A stretch of 64,000 bases of DNA from Streptomyces noursei ATCC 11455. Lineage in GTDB: Bacteria; Actinomycetota; Actinomycetes; Streptomycetales; Streptomycetaceae. The translations under genes and the position numbers were made by a program. Below the pieces are notes generated by a model. It ran no database searches. It saw nothing but the letters and a program-made list of their open reading frames with translations, and was not told the origin of the DNA. Shown one piece after another: positions 6,540-16,096 of this stretch (positions are counted from its first letter, which is position 1; each line of letters opens with the position of its first letter). The stretch covers positions 1,674,001 through 1,738,000 of the forward strand of contig NZ_CP011533.1 of assembly GCF_001704275.1 (NCBI RefSeq), read 5' to 3'.

Positions 6540-7681
6540 AGAAGACCACCGGAGGCATCGTCGGCCTCTTCGCCTGCGGTCCGCTGCTGCTGGCCGTTCC
6601 GATCCTCGCCATCGGGGCCGGGAGTGCTTCGGCCTCCTGCTCGACCGGCGGTACACAGGCTGTGGATACCTCAGCCGTTGCCGCTCAGGTGAAGGCGATC
6701 CTGGGTGGCGGCGGCAAGGGGACGGTCTCCGTGCCGGGTCTGGACGACCCGGCCGAGCAGGTGTCCAACGCCAAGACCATCCAGGCCACCGGTGTCGCGA
6801 TGAAGATCCCCGCCCGGGGGCAGATCGTGGCCCTGGCGACCGCCCTGCAGGAGAGCGGCCTGCGCAACCTCACCTACGGCGACCGTGACTCGCTGGGTTT
6901 GTTCCAGCAGCGTCCGTCGCAGGGATGGGGCACCGCGAACGAGGTTCTCGACCCGGTGCACGCCTCGACGAAGTTCTACGAGGCGCTGGGGAAGGTCTCG
7001 GGCTGGCAGTCCTTGTCCGTGACCCAGGCCGCCCAGGCGGTGCAGGGCTCTGGTTTCCCCGAGGCTTACGCGAAGTGGGAGCCCTTGGCCACCGCCTTGC
7101 AGAAGGCGATCGAGCCGTTGCTGTCGAAGGCCGGCGGCGCGTCGCCGAGCCCTTCGCCATCCGGCTCGGGCAGCACGGGCAGCCCTCCGCCGAGTACCGC
7201 GGGTGGCTGTACGAGCGGCGGGGACGGAACCAACTTCGGAACCATCCCGCCCGGCGCGGTGCCGGCCGGATACAAGATCCCGGCAGACGCTTCGCCGAAG
7301 GTCCAGACGGCGATCCGCTGGGCGCTCGGCCAGCTCGACACCCCGTATCAGTGGGGCGGGAGTTGCACCGGCTCCCACGGGTCCGACCCCATGGGCCGCT
7401 GCGACTGCTCCTCATTGATGCAGCAGTCGTACAAGGCCGCCGGGGTCACCCTCACGCGGACGACGTACACACAGGTCAAGGAGGGCAAGCCGGTATCGGT
7501 CGACGCTCTCCAGCCGGGTGACCTCGTCTTCACCGAGGGGACGGCCGAAGTCCCTGAGCACGTTGGCATGTTCATCGGCCAGGGGCTGATCGTCAACGCC
7601 CCGCACACCGGCGACGTGGTTCGCATCGCGACCCTCGCGTCCTGGAAATCGCGGATTCTCGCGGCCCGCCGAGTCGTCTGA
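6536..7681 (+). CDS. Transfer cell-wall hydrolase: lytic-transglycosylase-like plus NlpC/P60 domain
   Basis: 381 residues. A membrane anchor or signal segment (~5-30) is followed by a transglycosylase-like part with Glu106 in ALQESGLRNLTYGDRDSLGLFQQRP, a Ser/Pro linker (~200-235), and an NlpC/P60 peptidase: Cys291 in RCDCSSLMQ, His342 in PEHVGMFIG and His357 in NAPHTGD. Such enzymes open peptidoglycan for the type IV secretion channel (VirB1-like). First large gene of the transfer operon, behind the structured leader and coupled to the 28-codon ORF. Confidence 0.88.
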   Translation: MKKTTGGIVGLFACGPLLLAVPILAIGAGSASASCSTGGTQAVDTSAVAAQVKAILGGGGKGTVSVPGLDDPAEQVSNAKTIQATGVAMKIPARGQIVALATALQESGLRNLTYGDRDSLGLFQQRPSQGWGTANEVLDPVHASTKFYEALGKVSGWQSLSVTQAAQAVQGSGFPEAYAKWEPLATALQKAIEPLLSKAGGASPSPSPSGSGSTGSPPPSTAGGCTSGGDGTNFGTIPPGAVPAGYKIPADASPKVQTAIRWALGQLDTPYQWGGSCTGSHGSDPMGRCDCSSLMQQSYKAAGVTLTRTTYTQVKEGKPVSVDALQPGDLVFTEGTAEVPEHVGMFIGQGLIVNAPHTGDVVRIATLASWKSRILAARRVV

Positions 7682-7773
7682 CCGGCGCTTCTCCCTTCTC
7701 CCTTCCCCCTTCCTCGCACCGCCGCTTCGCCCTCTCGGGCTTTGGCGTGCACTGAATCGAACTGGAGTTCATA

Positions 7774-8082
7774 ATGTATCTCGCCGACAAGGTCGTCCAG
7801 CTCGCCTACGACCCCGGGATCAAGCCGAACGAGGGCGGCCTGCCCGGCCTCGCGGTCCTCAAGCACGTGATGGGCTCCGTCAACCTCTTCGGGATCATCG
7901 CCGTGGTCGGCGCGCTCGCCGTCAGCGCGGGCGTGTGGGCATGGGGCCACCACTCCGGCGGTCACCAGGCCGAGGCCAACGGCAAGAAGGGCGTGCTGGT
8001 CAGCGCTGGCGCTGCCCTCCTGCTGGGTGCCGCGAACGGTGTGGTCGCGTTCTTCAGCACGCTGGGGACGCAGGTCCACTGA
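7774..8082 (+). CDS. DUF6112-like small membrane protein, possible VirB2-type pilin
   Basis: 102 residues with two hydrophobic segments (~34-56 and ~74-95) separated by a short GHHSGGHQAEANGKKG loop. Size, topology and place between VirB1- and VirB8-like genes fit a VirB2-like pilin or channel subunit; the DUF6112 name is from recall. Its TGA overlaps the next ATG (TGATG). Confidence 0.65.
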   Translation: MYLADKVVQLAYDPGIKPNEGGLPGLAVLKHVMGSVNLFGIIAVVGALAVSAGVWAWGHHSGGHQAEANGKKGVLVSAGAALLLGAANGVVAFFSTLGTQVH

Positions 8083-8771
8083 TGGCTCCCCGCTCCTCGA
8101 ACCCCGGCGGCGCATCTCGCGTGCGCCGCCGGGCGCTGCTCGGCACCGCTGTTCTGGTGGTGCTTGTCGCCCTCGCCGGCCTGGCCGCCTACCTCACCCG
8201 CGACGGCAGGAACTCCTCCAAGCCTCCTGCTCCGCAGACGAGTTCGGCCTCCCTCTCTTCCCCGACCGCTTCGACGTCCGGCTCGCCACCACCGAGCGGG
8301 CACCACAGCGCCCTTCCCGTTCCCCCGACCACCCACGACCCGATCGCCTTCGGGAAGGCGGCAGCGGCAGCGCTGTGGTCCTACGACACCCGGGCCTACT
8401 CCCAGCCTGAGTTGCTGGCAGCCCTGCACAGGTGGCTGACCCGTGAGACGAAGTACGCCGACGCCGCTTCGGTCGACGCGGTCGTCCCCTCGCCCGTGCT
8501 GTGGAAGGAGATGGCCGCCAACGGCCAGTTCGCCACCGCCACCGTGAACGAGGGCCACTTCCCCGACTCGTTCAGCCGGGCCCTTCAGGCGGATCCCGGG
8601 ACGATCACGCAGGCGTACGTCTACGCCGTCACGGTCTCCGGCAAGCAGTCGATCGCGTGGACCGGCTCACCCGCGGGAGGCGCCGAGAACCGCGTCACCA
8701 CCCTCGCGGTCCAGTGCCGTCCCTCCCAGCCCTGCGCCCTGGCCGGTGTCCTGCCGGCTGTCGCGCCCTGA
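8082..8771 (+). CDS. VirB8/TcpC-like single-pass membrane protein
   Basis: 229 residues: basic N-terminus, one membrane helix (~19-40), a Ser/Pro-rich extracytoplasmic linker, then a globular domain of ~140 residues with WSYDTRAYSQPELLAALHRWLTRE. This topology is that of VirB8/TcpC scaffold subunits. Start is ATG 8082, overlapping the previous stop. Sequence similarity to VirB8 is not directly visible, so the call rests on topology and operon position. Confidence 0.6.
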   Translation: MAPRSSNPGGASRVRRRALLGTAVLVVLVALAGLAAYLTRDGRNSSKPPAPQTSSASLSSPTASTSGSPPPSGHHSALPVPPTTHDPIAFGKAAAAALWSYDTRAYSQPELLAALHRWLTRETKYADAASVDAVVPSPVLWKEMAANGQFATATVNEGHFPDSFSRALQADPGTITQAYVYAVTVSGKQSIAWTGSPAGGAENRVTTLAVQCRPSQPCALAGVLPAVAP

Positions 8772-8798
8772 CCCCTACCCACGTAAGGAGGTACCGCC

Positions 8799-10178
8799 AT
8801 GGGAGTCTGCGACCTGCCGCTGATGGGCACCGTCTGTGACGCCGTCGACTTCGCCACCAACCCCGCCGGGACCGTCACCGACGGCATCGGGGCCTGGATC
8901 GCGAAATCAGCGGGTGAGCTGGCCGCCAGCGCGGCCAATCTCGCCGCCAAGGCCGTCAACGCGACCACCGTCATCGATCTCAACGCCGGATGGTTCCGGG
9001 ACAACTACGAGCTGCTCCTACCTATCGGGCTCGTCCTGACCGTCGGTACGTTCTGCATCCAGTTGATGTTCGCGGCCTGGCGACGGGACGAACGCGCCCT
9101 CGCCCAAGCCGCGATCGGCACCATGACCGGCGTCCTCTTCTCCTTCTGCGCCGTCGCCTTCACCTCCGTCGCCATCACGGTGGTCGACGCCTTGTCCGAT
9201 GGCCTGTTCAAAGCAGCCAACAGCTCAGTTGACGACGCGATCCGCCGCGTCATCAAGGTCGACGAACTCGGGGCGATGTACGGCCTCGGCTGGGGTGTCC
9301 CATCCCTGGTCGCCCTCGGCTGCGCGATCGGCGCGTTCCTGTACTGGGGCGTCATGGTCGCCCGCAAGGTCGGCGTCCTGATCATGGTCGCCCTTGCCGT
9401 CTTCGCCGGATCCGGCGGCGGCTGGGAGGTCGCCAAGCGCTGGCGGCGCGGCTGGATCGAGGCCACCGCCACGCTGGTCGTCAGCAAACTGCTGATGACC
9501 GTGGTCTTCCTGATCGGCGTCTCGGCGATGGGCAAGTCGGATTCCCACAACGGGATGGCCGCCCTGTCCGACGCACTGGCTGGCATCGTCGTGATGGTCC
9601 TTGTCCTCCTGTGCCCGTACGCCACCTATAAGTTCGTCCACTGGGCGACCGACGGCGGCGGCCACGACGACCTGCACCGCACCGGAGTCGCCGGCATGGC
9701 GGTCGCCGCCGGGGCCGCGAAGACCGCCGGCAGCCTCGCGATGCAGGCCAGCACCGGCACTCCTGCTCCGCAGGGGCCGAGCAAGGTCCCCGGCGCGGGC
9801 AGCGACGGTGTCGCCTCCGGCATCAACCCCGCCGGCGGCAAGCTGAGCAAGGAGGGCATCGACGCCGGACCGCTCAAGCCGCAGACCAGCTTCCGGTACG
9901 GCGAGGACCCGAAAGCCTCCGGCGACAAGGGCCGCGCCCTGATCCAGCGACCCGGTATCCCGACGCTGATCACACGGCCAGGCGAGGCCGAAACGGGAGG
10001 CTCCGAAGGGAGCACGCCGGCCGGTGTATCGGTTCCTGGTAGCAGCATGACCCGCGCGGGTGCCGCGCCGCCTGCCGGTCCCGCCGCACCGCCGCCGCCC
10101 TCCACCGGTCCGTCGGCGACCGGCTCCCCGACCCCGACGAGTTGGGTGTATCCCAACCGGCCGCCGTCGGCTTCCTGA
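8799..10178 (+). CDS. VirB6/TrbL-like polytopic transfer protein
   Basis: 459 residues with about six membrane helices between ~65 and ~280, including a pair around GCAIGAFLYWGVMVARKVGVL, then a long Gly/Pro/Ser-rich cytoplasmic tail. The central helices and the ARK(V/I)GV...L motif resemble VirB6/TrbL subunits. AAGGAGGT lies 8 nt upstream of ATG. Part of the transfer operon. Confidence 0.75.
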   Translation: MGVCDLPLMGTVCDAVDFATNPAGTVTDGIGAWIAKSAGELAASAANLAAKAVNATTVIDLNAGWFRDNYELLLPIGLVLTVGTFCIQLMFAAWRRDERALAQAAIGTMTGVLFSFCAVAFTSVAITVVDALSDGLFKAANSSVDDAIRRVIKVDELGAMYGLGWGVPSLVALGCAIGAFLYWGVMVARKVGVLIMVALAVFAGSGGGWEVAKRWRRGWIEATATLVVSKLLMTVVFLIGVSAMGKSDSHNGMAALSDALAGIVVMVLVLLCPYATYKFVHWATDGGGHDDLHRTGVAGMAVAAGAAKTAGSLAMQASTGTPAPQGPSKVPGAGSDGVASGINPAGGKLSKEGIDAGPLKPQTSFRYGEDPKASGDKGRALIQRPGIPTLITRPGEAETGGSEGSTPAGVSVPGSSMTRAGAAPPAGPAAPPPPSTGPSATGSPTPTSWVYPNRPPSAS

Positions 10179-10190
10179 CCAACCGCAACA

Positions 10191-10227
10191 GGGGCGGGCT
10201 GCATCCAGCCGGTCCGCAGCCCGCCCC
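10191..10227 (+). terminator. Strong hairpin after the VirB6-like gene
   Basis: GGGGCGGGCTGC (10191-10202) pairs perfectly with GCAGCCCGCCCC (10216-10227); no T-run follows. It could attenuate or stabilise the transfer transcript between the VirB6-like gene and the next unit, which begins with the leader ORF at 10267. Confidence 0.55.
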
Positions 10228-10266
10228 CTCCTCTGCGCACCCGATCACCCGATACGGAGTCCTGCC

Positions 10267-10374
10267 ATGACCTCCAGAAGAGCGCCGCGCCTCCCGCCCC
10301 ACCCCTCCCGCTCCCACTGTCTGGAACCGCCATGTCTGACAACCCCCAGGCCGAAGCCACCACGGCCACCGTGA
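10267..10374 (+). CDS. MTSRRAPR leader ORF, copy 1 (35 codons)
   Basis: Starts MTSRRAPRLPPHPSRSHC and overlaps the start of the SCO6880-like gene out of frame. ORFs beginning MTSRRA stand at 19198 and 25072, each 65-68 bp before a gene start. The fixed start peptide and fixed distance point to a translational leader rather than chance, though a function for the peptide is not shown. Confidence 0.45.
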   Translation: MTSRRAPRLPPHPSRSHCLEPPCLTTPRPKPPRPP

Positions 10375-11804
10375 AGTTCCCCCACCGCAGCAAGCGCGGC
10401 ATCCTGCTCGGCCTGACCGCCCCGCAACTGATCGTCGTGAGCCTCACCGGCCTGCTCCTGCTCGCCGTAATCCTCACCCGTGGTGTGGTCGGCGCTCTCG
10501 AACTCATCCCGTTGTGGGCCGCTATCGCCCTGCTGGTCTTCGTTCGCTACCGCGGCCGGGCCCTGGCCGACTGGGCTCCCATCGCTACCCGGTACGTGCT
10601 CCGCAGGATGCGGGGCCAGTTGATCTGGCTCACCCGGCCCTCCCGCCGCCCGGTCCGCGAAGGACTCCTCCACCTGCCCGGTACTGCCGCCAGCCTGCGC
10701 GTGGTCACCGCTCCCGACCGTCGGTATGGTGCGGTCCATAACCCCCACACCGGCACGCTGACCGCCGTCGTCAAGGTGTCCTCCCGCGCCTACGCGCTGC
10801 TCGACCCGGGCACCCAGAACGCCAACGTCAACGGCTGGGGACGTGCGCTCGCCGCACTGGCGCGCACCGGTCAGGTCGCCCGGATCCAGGTGATCGAGCG
10901 CACCGTGCCGGACTCCGGCGACGCCCTTCGCCGGTACTGGGAGGAGCACGGCCAGCCCGACGCCCCGGTGGCTGGCGCGGTCTACAGCGAGCTGATCCAG
11001 AGCGCGGGACCCGCTGCGGCTCCGCACGAGGCATACGTCGCGGTCTCGCTGGACGCCAAGGCCGCCAGGCGCCTGATCAACCAGGCCGGTGGCGGTCTGA
11101 CCGGGTCCTTCAGTGTCCTGGCGCAGTTGACGTCGACCTTCGATCAGGCCGCGCGCACCGCCGGGCTCAACCCCACCGGCTGGCTCACCGCCCACGAGAT
11201 CGCGGCCGTCGTGCGAACGGCGTACGACCCCAAGGCCCTTGGTGCGCTGGACCGTTGGTCCTCCTCGGGGCGGCCCGAGGCTGACCCCGCCGCCGCTGGC
11301 CCGGTCGTGGTCGTCGAGAAGTCGGACCACATCGCGACCGACTCGGCCGTCCATGCCACGTACTGGGTGGAGAACTGGCCCCGCACCGAGACGTCGGCGG
11401 GCTTCTTGCACCAGCTTCTGTTCACCGCCGGGGTGCGGCGGACCCTGTCGCTGTCGTACGAGCCGAAGGGGCTGGACGCCGCACTGCGCGATGTCCAGCG
11501 CAAGAAGGCCAGCGTGATCGCCGACGCCGCCGAGCGAGCCCGTCGCGGCCAGGTCGACTCCGAAGCGGACTCGATCGAGTACCAGGACATCAAGTCCCGT
11601 GAGCGCCAGCTCATCGCGGGCCACGCGGATGTCGCCCTGACTGGCCTGCTGACCGTCTCGGCCGACTCCGAGGAGGAGCTGCGTTCCGCCTGCGCGGTGG
11701 TGGAGACCGCGGCGGTCGGCGCCCAGCTCGACCTCCGACCGCTCACCTGGCAGCAGGCCGAAGCATTCACCGCCGCCGCCATGCCGCTCGCCCTCGCCGC
11801 CTGA
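10332..11804 (+). CDS. SCO6880-family type IV secretion protein
   Basis: 490 residues: a PrgI/VirB3-like N-terminus with two membrane helices (~28-68), then a large cytoplasmic part with RYGAVHNPHTGTLTAVVKV, similar to the N-terminal region of VirB4 ATPases but without Walker motifs. This is the arrangement known as the SCO6880 family in Streptomyces. It should work with the separate VirB4-like ATPase at 12318. Confidence 0.78.
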   Translation: MSDNPQAEATTATVKFPHRSKRGILLGLTAPQLIVVSLTGLLLLAVILTRGVVGALELIPLWAAIALLVFVRYRGRALADWAPIATRYVLRRMRGQLIWLTRPSRRPVREGLLHLPGTAASLRVVTAPDRRYGAVHNPHTGTLTAVVKVSSRAYALLDPGTQNANVNGWGRALAALARTGQVARIQVIERTVPDSGDALRRYWEEHGQPDAPVAGAVYSELIQSAGPAAAPHEAYVAVSLDAKAARRLINQAGGGLTGSFSVLAQLTSTFDQAARTAGLNPTGWLTAHEIAAVVRTAYDPKALGALDRWSSSGRPEADPAAAGPVVVVEKSDHIATDSAVHATYWVENWPRTETSAGFLHQLLFTAGVRRTLSLSYEPKGLDAALRDVQRKKASVIADAAERARRGQVDSEADSIEYQDIKSRERQLIAGHADVALTGLLTVSADSEEELRSACAVVETAAVGAQLDLRPLTWQQAEAFTAAAMPLALAA

Positions 11805-11838
11805 TGCCGGCCCTTCTCCCTTCCGAAAGAGCACCCCC

Positions 11839-12291
11839 ATGTCCCGCACCGCCAGCCCCACCGCGCAGGACTTCGTGCCCTTCGCCACCGCCGCGCTCGA
11901 CTTCCACCGCGCGCTCAACGTTCCCGGCGGTCCGCTCGTCACCACCCGCGCCGAGCTGGACGCTCTGCACGCCCACCTCGTCTCGCTGCACGGCCTGCTG
12001 GATGCCCACGCCGCCCGCACCGGCCAGCTCGTCCCGATCGAGGGCGACCAACTCCGCGCCGCCCGCACCCGGATCTGGCAGGCCGCCGACCACGTGCACG
12101 CCGCCTACCACGCGGCGCCGCGGCCGGACTCCGGCGAGGTCCCCGAACGCGAGGCGTGCCAGGCCGGCCTGCCAGAAGGCGCACCAGAGCTGACCATCTG
12201 CCAGCGCCACCAGCGCACCGCGCACCTGGTCCGCCGCCGCACCACCCCGGCCGACCTGCACGCGCCGTTCACCGGCCTCGTCCGCCACTGA
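11839..12291 (+). CDS. DUF6238-like helical protein
   Basis: 150 residues, mostly helical (FATAALDFHRALNV, LDALHAHLVSLHGLLDAHA), with a possible CQ..CQRHQR metal site near residue 125. It is recalled as DUF6238, a family seen between the SCO6880-like and VirB4-like genes of Streptomyces transfer loci. Role unknown. Confidence 0.6.
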   Translation: MSRTASPTAQDFVPFATAALDFHRALNVPGGPLVTTRAELDALHAHLVSLHGLLDAHAARTGQLVPIEGDQLRAARTRIWQAADHVHAAYHAAPRPDSGEVPEREACQAGLPEGAPELTICQRHQRTAHLVRRRTTPADLHAPFTGLVRH

Positions 12292-12317
12292 CCCTGTCTT
12301 CCGTCTGGAGAAACGTC

Positions 12318-13823
12318 ATGCCCCGCACACGCGCCAGCGCCTCCCACCTGTTCGTCCCCCGCAAGGCATCGCGTGCCGATCAGCGAGCCGCCCGCGCCGG
12401 TTTCGCCGAGGCCCGCCGCCAGGCCCGCCTCGCCGGAGCCCCGCCCAAGCGCCGCGACGGGGAAACCCTTGACCCGGAGCTGCGGCCGACCTACCCGCCG
12501 TCCGGACGCCCCGGCTCCTCCTCGGCACGCGGCGGCAAGCTGAGCCTGCCCGCCCACCGGATGACCACCGCCACCGTCAGCGGCGCCTATCCCTTCCTCG
12601 CGGAAGGCGGACTGGGCGCGGAGGGCATCTTCATCGGTCGCGATGTCCACGCGGAGGCCGCGTTCTGCTACGACCCGTTCTCGCTGTACAGCAGCGGCCG
12701 GATCGAGGGCTTCACCAATCCCAACGCGGTCCTGGCCGGGATCATCGGCATGGGCAAGTCAGCGCTGGCCAAGTCCATCGCCACCAGGGCGATTGCCCAC
12801 GGCTACCGGGTCTACGTGCCCTGTGACCCCAAGGGCGAGTGGACGGCCGTCGCGCAGGCCCTCGGCGGCTACAGCATCGCGCTGGGGCCGGGGCTCCCGG
12901 GGCGGTTGAACCCGTTGGATGCTCCGGCCCGGCCCGCCTCGGTGAGCGAGGACGACTGGTCGACCGAGGTCCGCAAGCGCCGTCTCCTGCTCCTGGGCGG
13001 CCTCGCGCGCACGGTGCTGAAGCGCGATCTCCTGCCGATGGAGCACACAGCCCTGGATCTCGCGCTGGACCTGGTCGTTGCCGAAGCCGAGGCCGGCGGC
13101 ACCGTGCCTCTGCTCGGCGAGATCGCGCACACCCTCGGCTCGCCCGAACGCCTCGACGCCGCCCTCGGCGACCAGGCCGGGCACATGGGGCTCGCCGCGC
13201 AGGACCTCGCGCATGCCCTGCGCCGTTTGGTGCACGGCGACTTGAGCGGCATGTTCGACGCGCCCTCGACCGTGGCCTTCGACCCGAACACGCCGATGCT
13301 GTCCATCGACCTGTCCCGGCTCGGCGGCTCCGGCGACGACACCGCGCTGGTCCTCGCGATGACCTGTGCGAGCGCCTGGATGGAATCGGCGCTCGCCGAC
13401 CCGGACGGCGGCAGGCGCTGGGTGATCTACGACGAGGCATGGCGCGTGATGAGGCACGTCGGCCTGCTGGAGCGCATGCAGAGCCAGTGGAAGCTCAGCC
13501 GAGGTCTCGGCATCGCGAACTTGATGGTCATCCACCGTCTCAGCGATCTGCTGAGCGCGGGCGACGCCGGCTCGCGAGGACGGGTGCTGGCTGAGGGCCT
13601 CCTCGCCGACTGCTCCACCCGCATCATCTACCGCCAGGAGCCCGACCAGCTCGCCGCCGCCGCGTCCCTGCTCGGCCTGACCGGCGTCGAAACCCAGGCC
13701 GTGTCCGCTCTGACCAAGGGCCGCGGTCTGTGGAAAGTCGCAGGTCGCAGCTTCATCACCCAGCACATCCTGCACCCGGCCGAGCGTGAGTTGTTCGACA
13801 CCGATGCCCGCATGTCCGCCTGA
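12318..13823 (+). CDS. VirB4-like conjugation ATPase
   Basis: 501 residues. Basic N-terminal ~80 residues, Walker A GIIGMGKS at 141-148, Walker B VIYDEAW near 366-375, then the SRGLGIANLMVIHRLSDL and YRQEPDQL segments typical of VirB4/TraE. Start ATG 12318 has GGAG upstream; longer readings to the left enter the previous gene. It powers pilus assembly or substrate export. Confidence 0.88.
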   Translation: MPRTRASASHLFVPRKASRADQRAARAGFAEARRQARLAGAPPKRRDGETLDPELRPTYPPSGRPGSSSARGGKLSLPAHRMTTATVSGAYPFLAEGGLGAEGIFIGRDVHAEAAFCYDPFSLYSSGRIEGFTNPNAVLAGIIGMGKSALAKSIATRAIAHGYRVYVPCDPKGEWTAVAQALGGYSIALGPGLPGRLNPLDAPARPASVSEDDWSTEVRKRRLLLLGGLARTVLKRDLLPMEHTALDLALDLVVAEAEAGGTVPLLGEIAHTLGSPERLDAALGDQAGHMGLAAQDLAHALRRLVHGDLSGMFDAPSTVAFDPNTPMLSIDLSRLGGSGDDTALVLAMTCASAWMESALADPDGGRRWVIYDEAWRVMRHVGLLERMQSQWKLSRGLGIANLMVIHRLSDLLSAGDAGSRGRVLAEGLLADCSTRIIYRQEPDQLAAAASLLGLTGVETQAVSALTKGRGLWKVAGRSFITQHILHPAERELFDTDARMSA

Positions 13824-13856
13824 CCCAACCAGCCTATGAAACAAGGGAGTTGAACC

Positions 13857-14405
13857 GTGCCCTGGCCCGTACCGAAACCAGCCTACCGGGTGCATGAGGG
13901 CAGCCGCCGCGGCCCCGCCAGCCTCGCAACGAAGCCCGCCCTGCCACCCGAGAACCCGGGCCCACCACAGCGCCAGCAGACGACGGGCCCGACCGCCCGC
14001 CGTCACGGCGACGCATCGGCCACTGACTGGAACGACCGCCTCGCCACCGCCCGGCCCGAAGAGTTCACCGACCTGTTCCACAAGGCCGTCACCGAGGACT
14101 TCGGCGCGGTGGCCTGCCTGCATCAGATGCTCGAAACCGCCTCCGAGTGGTGCCGCACCCACGGCGCCCGAAGCAGCGCGTCCGAACTGGACGCCCTCGC
14201 CACCCGGCTGACCGACCTCGGCGACGAGTTCCACCTCGTCGGGGAGAACGTCGACCACGAGATCCGCGCCCGATCGCACCGAGCGGCAGCGGCGGCCTGC
14301 CCCTCCCCTGCGGCGTCCGCCTGGGGCAGTACCCCAGGCGAGCAGAACGGCGCTCCCACTCCTGCCCCGCCGCCCGCCGCGCGCCCGCTGCCGCGCTCGC
14401 GGTGA
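13857..14405 (+). CDS. Transfer-region accessory protein with Pro-rich basic tail
   Basis: 182 residues, GTG start behind AAGGGAG. Disordered N-terminus, a helical core (~60-135: WNDRLATARPEEFTDLFHKA, LHQMLETASEWCRT), then a tail rich in Pro and Ala ending ARPLPRSR. Not recognised. The core is of the kind seen in many Streptomyces tra-region proteins, and the tail belongs to the basic C-terminal type shared by a dozen neighbours. Confidence 0.65.
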   Translation: MPWPVPKPAYRVHEGSRRGPASLATKPALPPENPGPPQRQQTTGPTARRHGDASATDWNDRLATARPEEFTDLFHKAVTEDFGAVACLHQMLETASEWCRTHGARSSASELDALATRLTDLGDEFHLVGENVDHEIRARSHRAAAAACPSPAASAWGSTPGEQNGAPTPAPPPAARPLPRSR

Positions 14406-14433
14406 GGAACCCGTACAGAAACGAGGAACGACC

Positions 14434-15135
14434 ATGCCCACCTCCCCCGGCTCCCCCGCCACCCCTGATGGCCCGCCGCAAGATGCCAGCGAGCGGGCGG
14501 CATGGAAGGTGCGCGTCCAGGACCTGGCCTCCGCAGCCGACGGCATCACTCAGGCATCGGACCAGTGGGACGCAGTCTCGGACTCGTACCGCAACAAGGG
14601 CGGCTGGCCTGTCGATAAAACCGGATACGCCGGCGGCAAGGTAGCCCGGGACGCCGCCGCCTGGGAGCACGTCGAGACCTTCCTCGCACACGGCCCCGAG
14701 GTCCTCGCGGGCGTCCGGGCCGCCGCGACCGCGGCTGACTACCTCGACAGCCCGATCAGCAACGACCTTCAGCGACTGCGGGGTATCGATTCTGTGCTCG
14801 AACGGGCGGCTGCTCACCGCCACGAATGGGATCAGGTCTCCGCACTGATCACCGGTTGCGAGTCCGGTCACACGCGCGAGACCTACCTGGAGCGGGCCCG
14901 GGAGATACGCAACTCCGAAGGCTGGCGCTACGCCGACGAACTTAGCTACAGCGGACGGGCGCTGGCCAAGGTTGCCGATCATCTGACCGACCGGATCGGC
15001 GTCGAGCAGCCTGCGCCCACCGAGCGTGTCCAGGCGGCCCTGGCCCGATCCGCCTCCGGCCAACGCGGCGCCTCGCCCGCTCCACCACCCGCCTCGGCGG
15101 CGTCAGTCACCCCAGCCACGCGCCGCTCGCGCTGA
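14434..15135 (+). CDS. Transfer-region accessory protein with AALARS tail
   Basis: 233 residues, not recognised. A helical core (~20-185) with paired WDxVSxS / WDQVSAL segments suggests an internal duplication. The C-terminus reads RVQAALARSASGQ, then a Pro/Ala linker, then ATRRSR: the clearest example of the shared tail also seen in the products of 21277, 25802, 26940 and 30368. ATG preceded by GAGGAA. Confidence 0.65.
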   Translation: MPTSPGSPATPDGPPQDASERAAWKVRVQDLASAADGITQASDQWDAVSDSYRNKGGWPVDKTGYAGGKVARDAAAWEHVETFLAHGPEVLAGVRAAATAADYLDSPISNDLQRLRGIDSVLERAAAHRHEWDQVSALITGCESGHTRETYLERAREIRNSEGWRYADELSYSGRALAKVADHLTDRIGVEQPAPTERVQAALARSASGQRGASPAPPPASAASVTPATRRSR

Positions 15136-15296
15136 CGCCTCTAGCACCGACTTCCGGCGAGGCCAAACCGCCCGATCGCCGGATCATCAACGAAACGCCA
15201 CTACGGCCCACTTGGAGCCCTCCATGTCCCGCACCAGCAGAACCATCCCCGCCCTCGACCGCCCCTCTCCCCATGCCCGCACCGGATGGATCCGCA

Positions 15297-16070
15297 ATGA
15301 CCACCCCCGAGCACGAGCCCCTTCCCGACGTCGCAGTCGGCCGCCACCCCAACTTCGGCATCGTCGCCGCCAACCCCAAGCAACTGGCCGCCAGTACCTG
15401 GATGTTGAAGGGATTGGACTTCCACCAAGTCCCCGGCCACCCGACGCTGTACGCACTGGCTAACCAGCAGCGTGACGGGCAGGGCCGCGCCACCCGGGCC
15501 GTCGAGCTGCTGCGCAAGACCGGCTACCGAGTGGACGTGGACTCCGCGTTCGACCCCTCGCTGGCCTCTGGACCAGCGCCCGCCCGCGACCGGCCCCCGC
15601 GCGTTGAGCCGGACGTCGCGTTCGCCGAGCATCCGCAGCTCGGCGTAGTCGCCGCCACCGCCGACACCTCCTCCGCTCTCGGCGGCCGACTCATCCTGGA
15701 AGAGCACGGCTGGCGGCATAACCCGAGCCTGGACATTTACACGCTGCCCATCACCACCGACCGCAGCGAGGCGCTCGGGAAGGTCGCCAACACCACGCTG
15801 TCGATGCACCGGTCCGACCTCCAGGTGGCGATGCAGCCGGCTCTCGCCCAGGACGTAGCCGGGCGCCGCCCACCCGCACCCACGACGGCAACGCGCCACG
15901 AGCACAGGCAGGGCTTCACCACCCACAAGTCCCCCAACAGCGCTGCCGCTCTCGCGGCCAGTCCCGCCCGTGCCGGCCTCCCAGGCAAGGCACCGGTTCC
16001 TGCGCCCGCCGCCTCCGTTCCGGCGACCCGCCCTGTGGACCCGCGCATCGCATTCTCCCGCAATCGCTGA
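15297..16070 (+). CDS. Accessory protein with two tandem copies of a ~75-residue domain
   Basis: 257 residues. Copy 1 (~8-80) and copy 2 (~100-175) align: PDVAVGRHPNFGIVAANPK with PDVAFAEHPQLGVVAATAD, LDFHQVPGHPTLYALA with HGWRHNPSLDIYTLPI, then a helix leading to RVDVD or DLQVAM. A related unit is in the protein at 17074 (HAGFQQIQDWYGRRHRLP, YTVDLD). Tail ends RIAFSRNR. I chose ATG 15297; a short frame from ATG 15224 overlaps it as at other starts here. Function unknown. Confidence 0.65.
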   Translation: MTTPEHEPLPDVAVGRHPNFGIVAANPKQLAASTWMLKGLDFHQVPGHPTLYALANQQRDGQGRATRAVELLRKTGYRVDVDSAFDPSLASGPAPARDRPPRVEPDVAFAEHPQLGVVAATADTSSALGGRLILEEHGWRHNPSLDIYTLPITTDRSEALGKVANTTLSMHRSDLQVAMQPALAQDVAGRRPPAPTTATRHEHRQGFTTHKSPNSAAALAASPARAGLPGKAPVPAPAASVPATRPVDPRIAFSRNR

Positions 16071-16096
16071 CCCAACTTCCGTAAGGAGCAGTTCCC

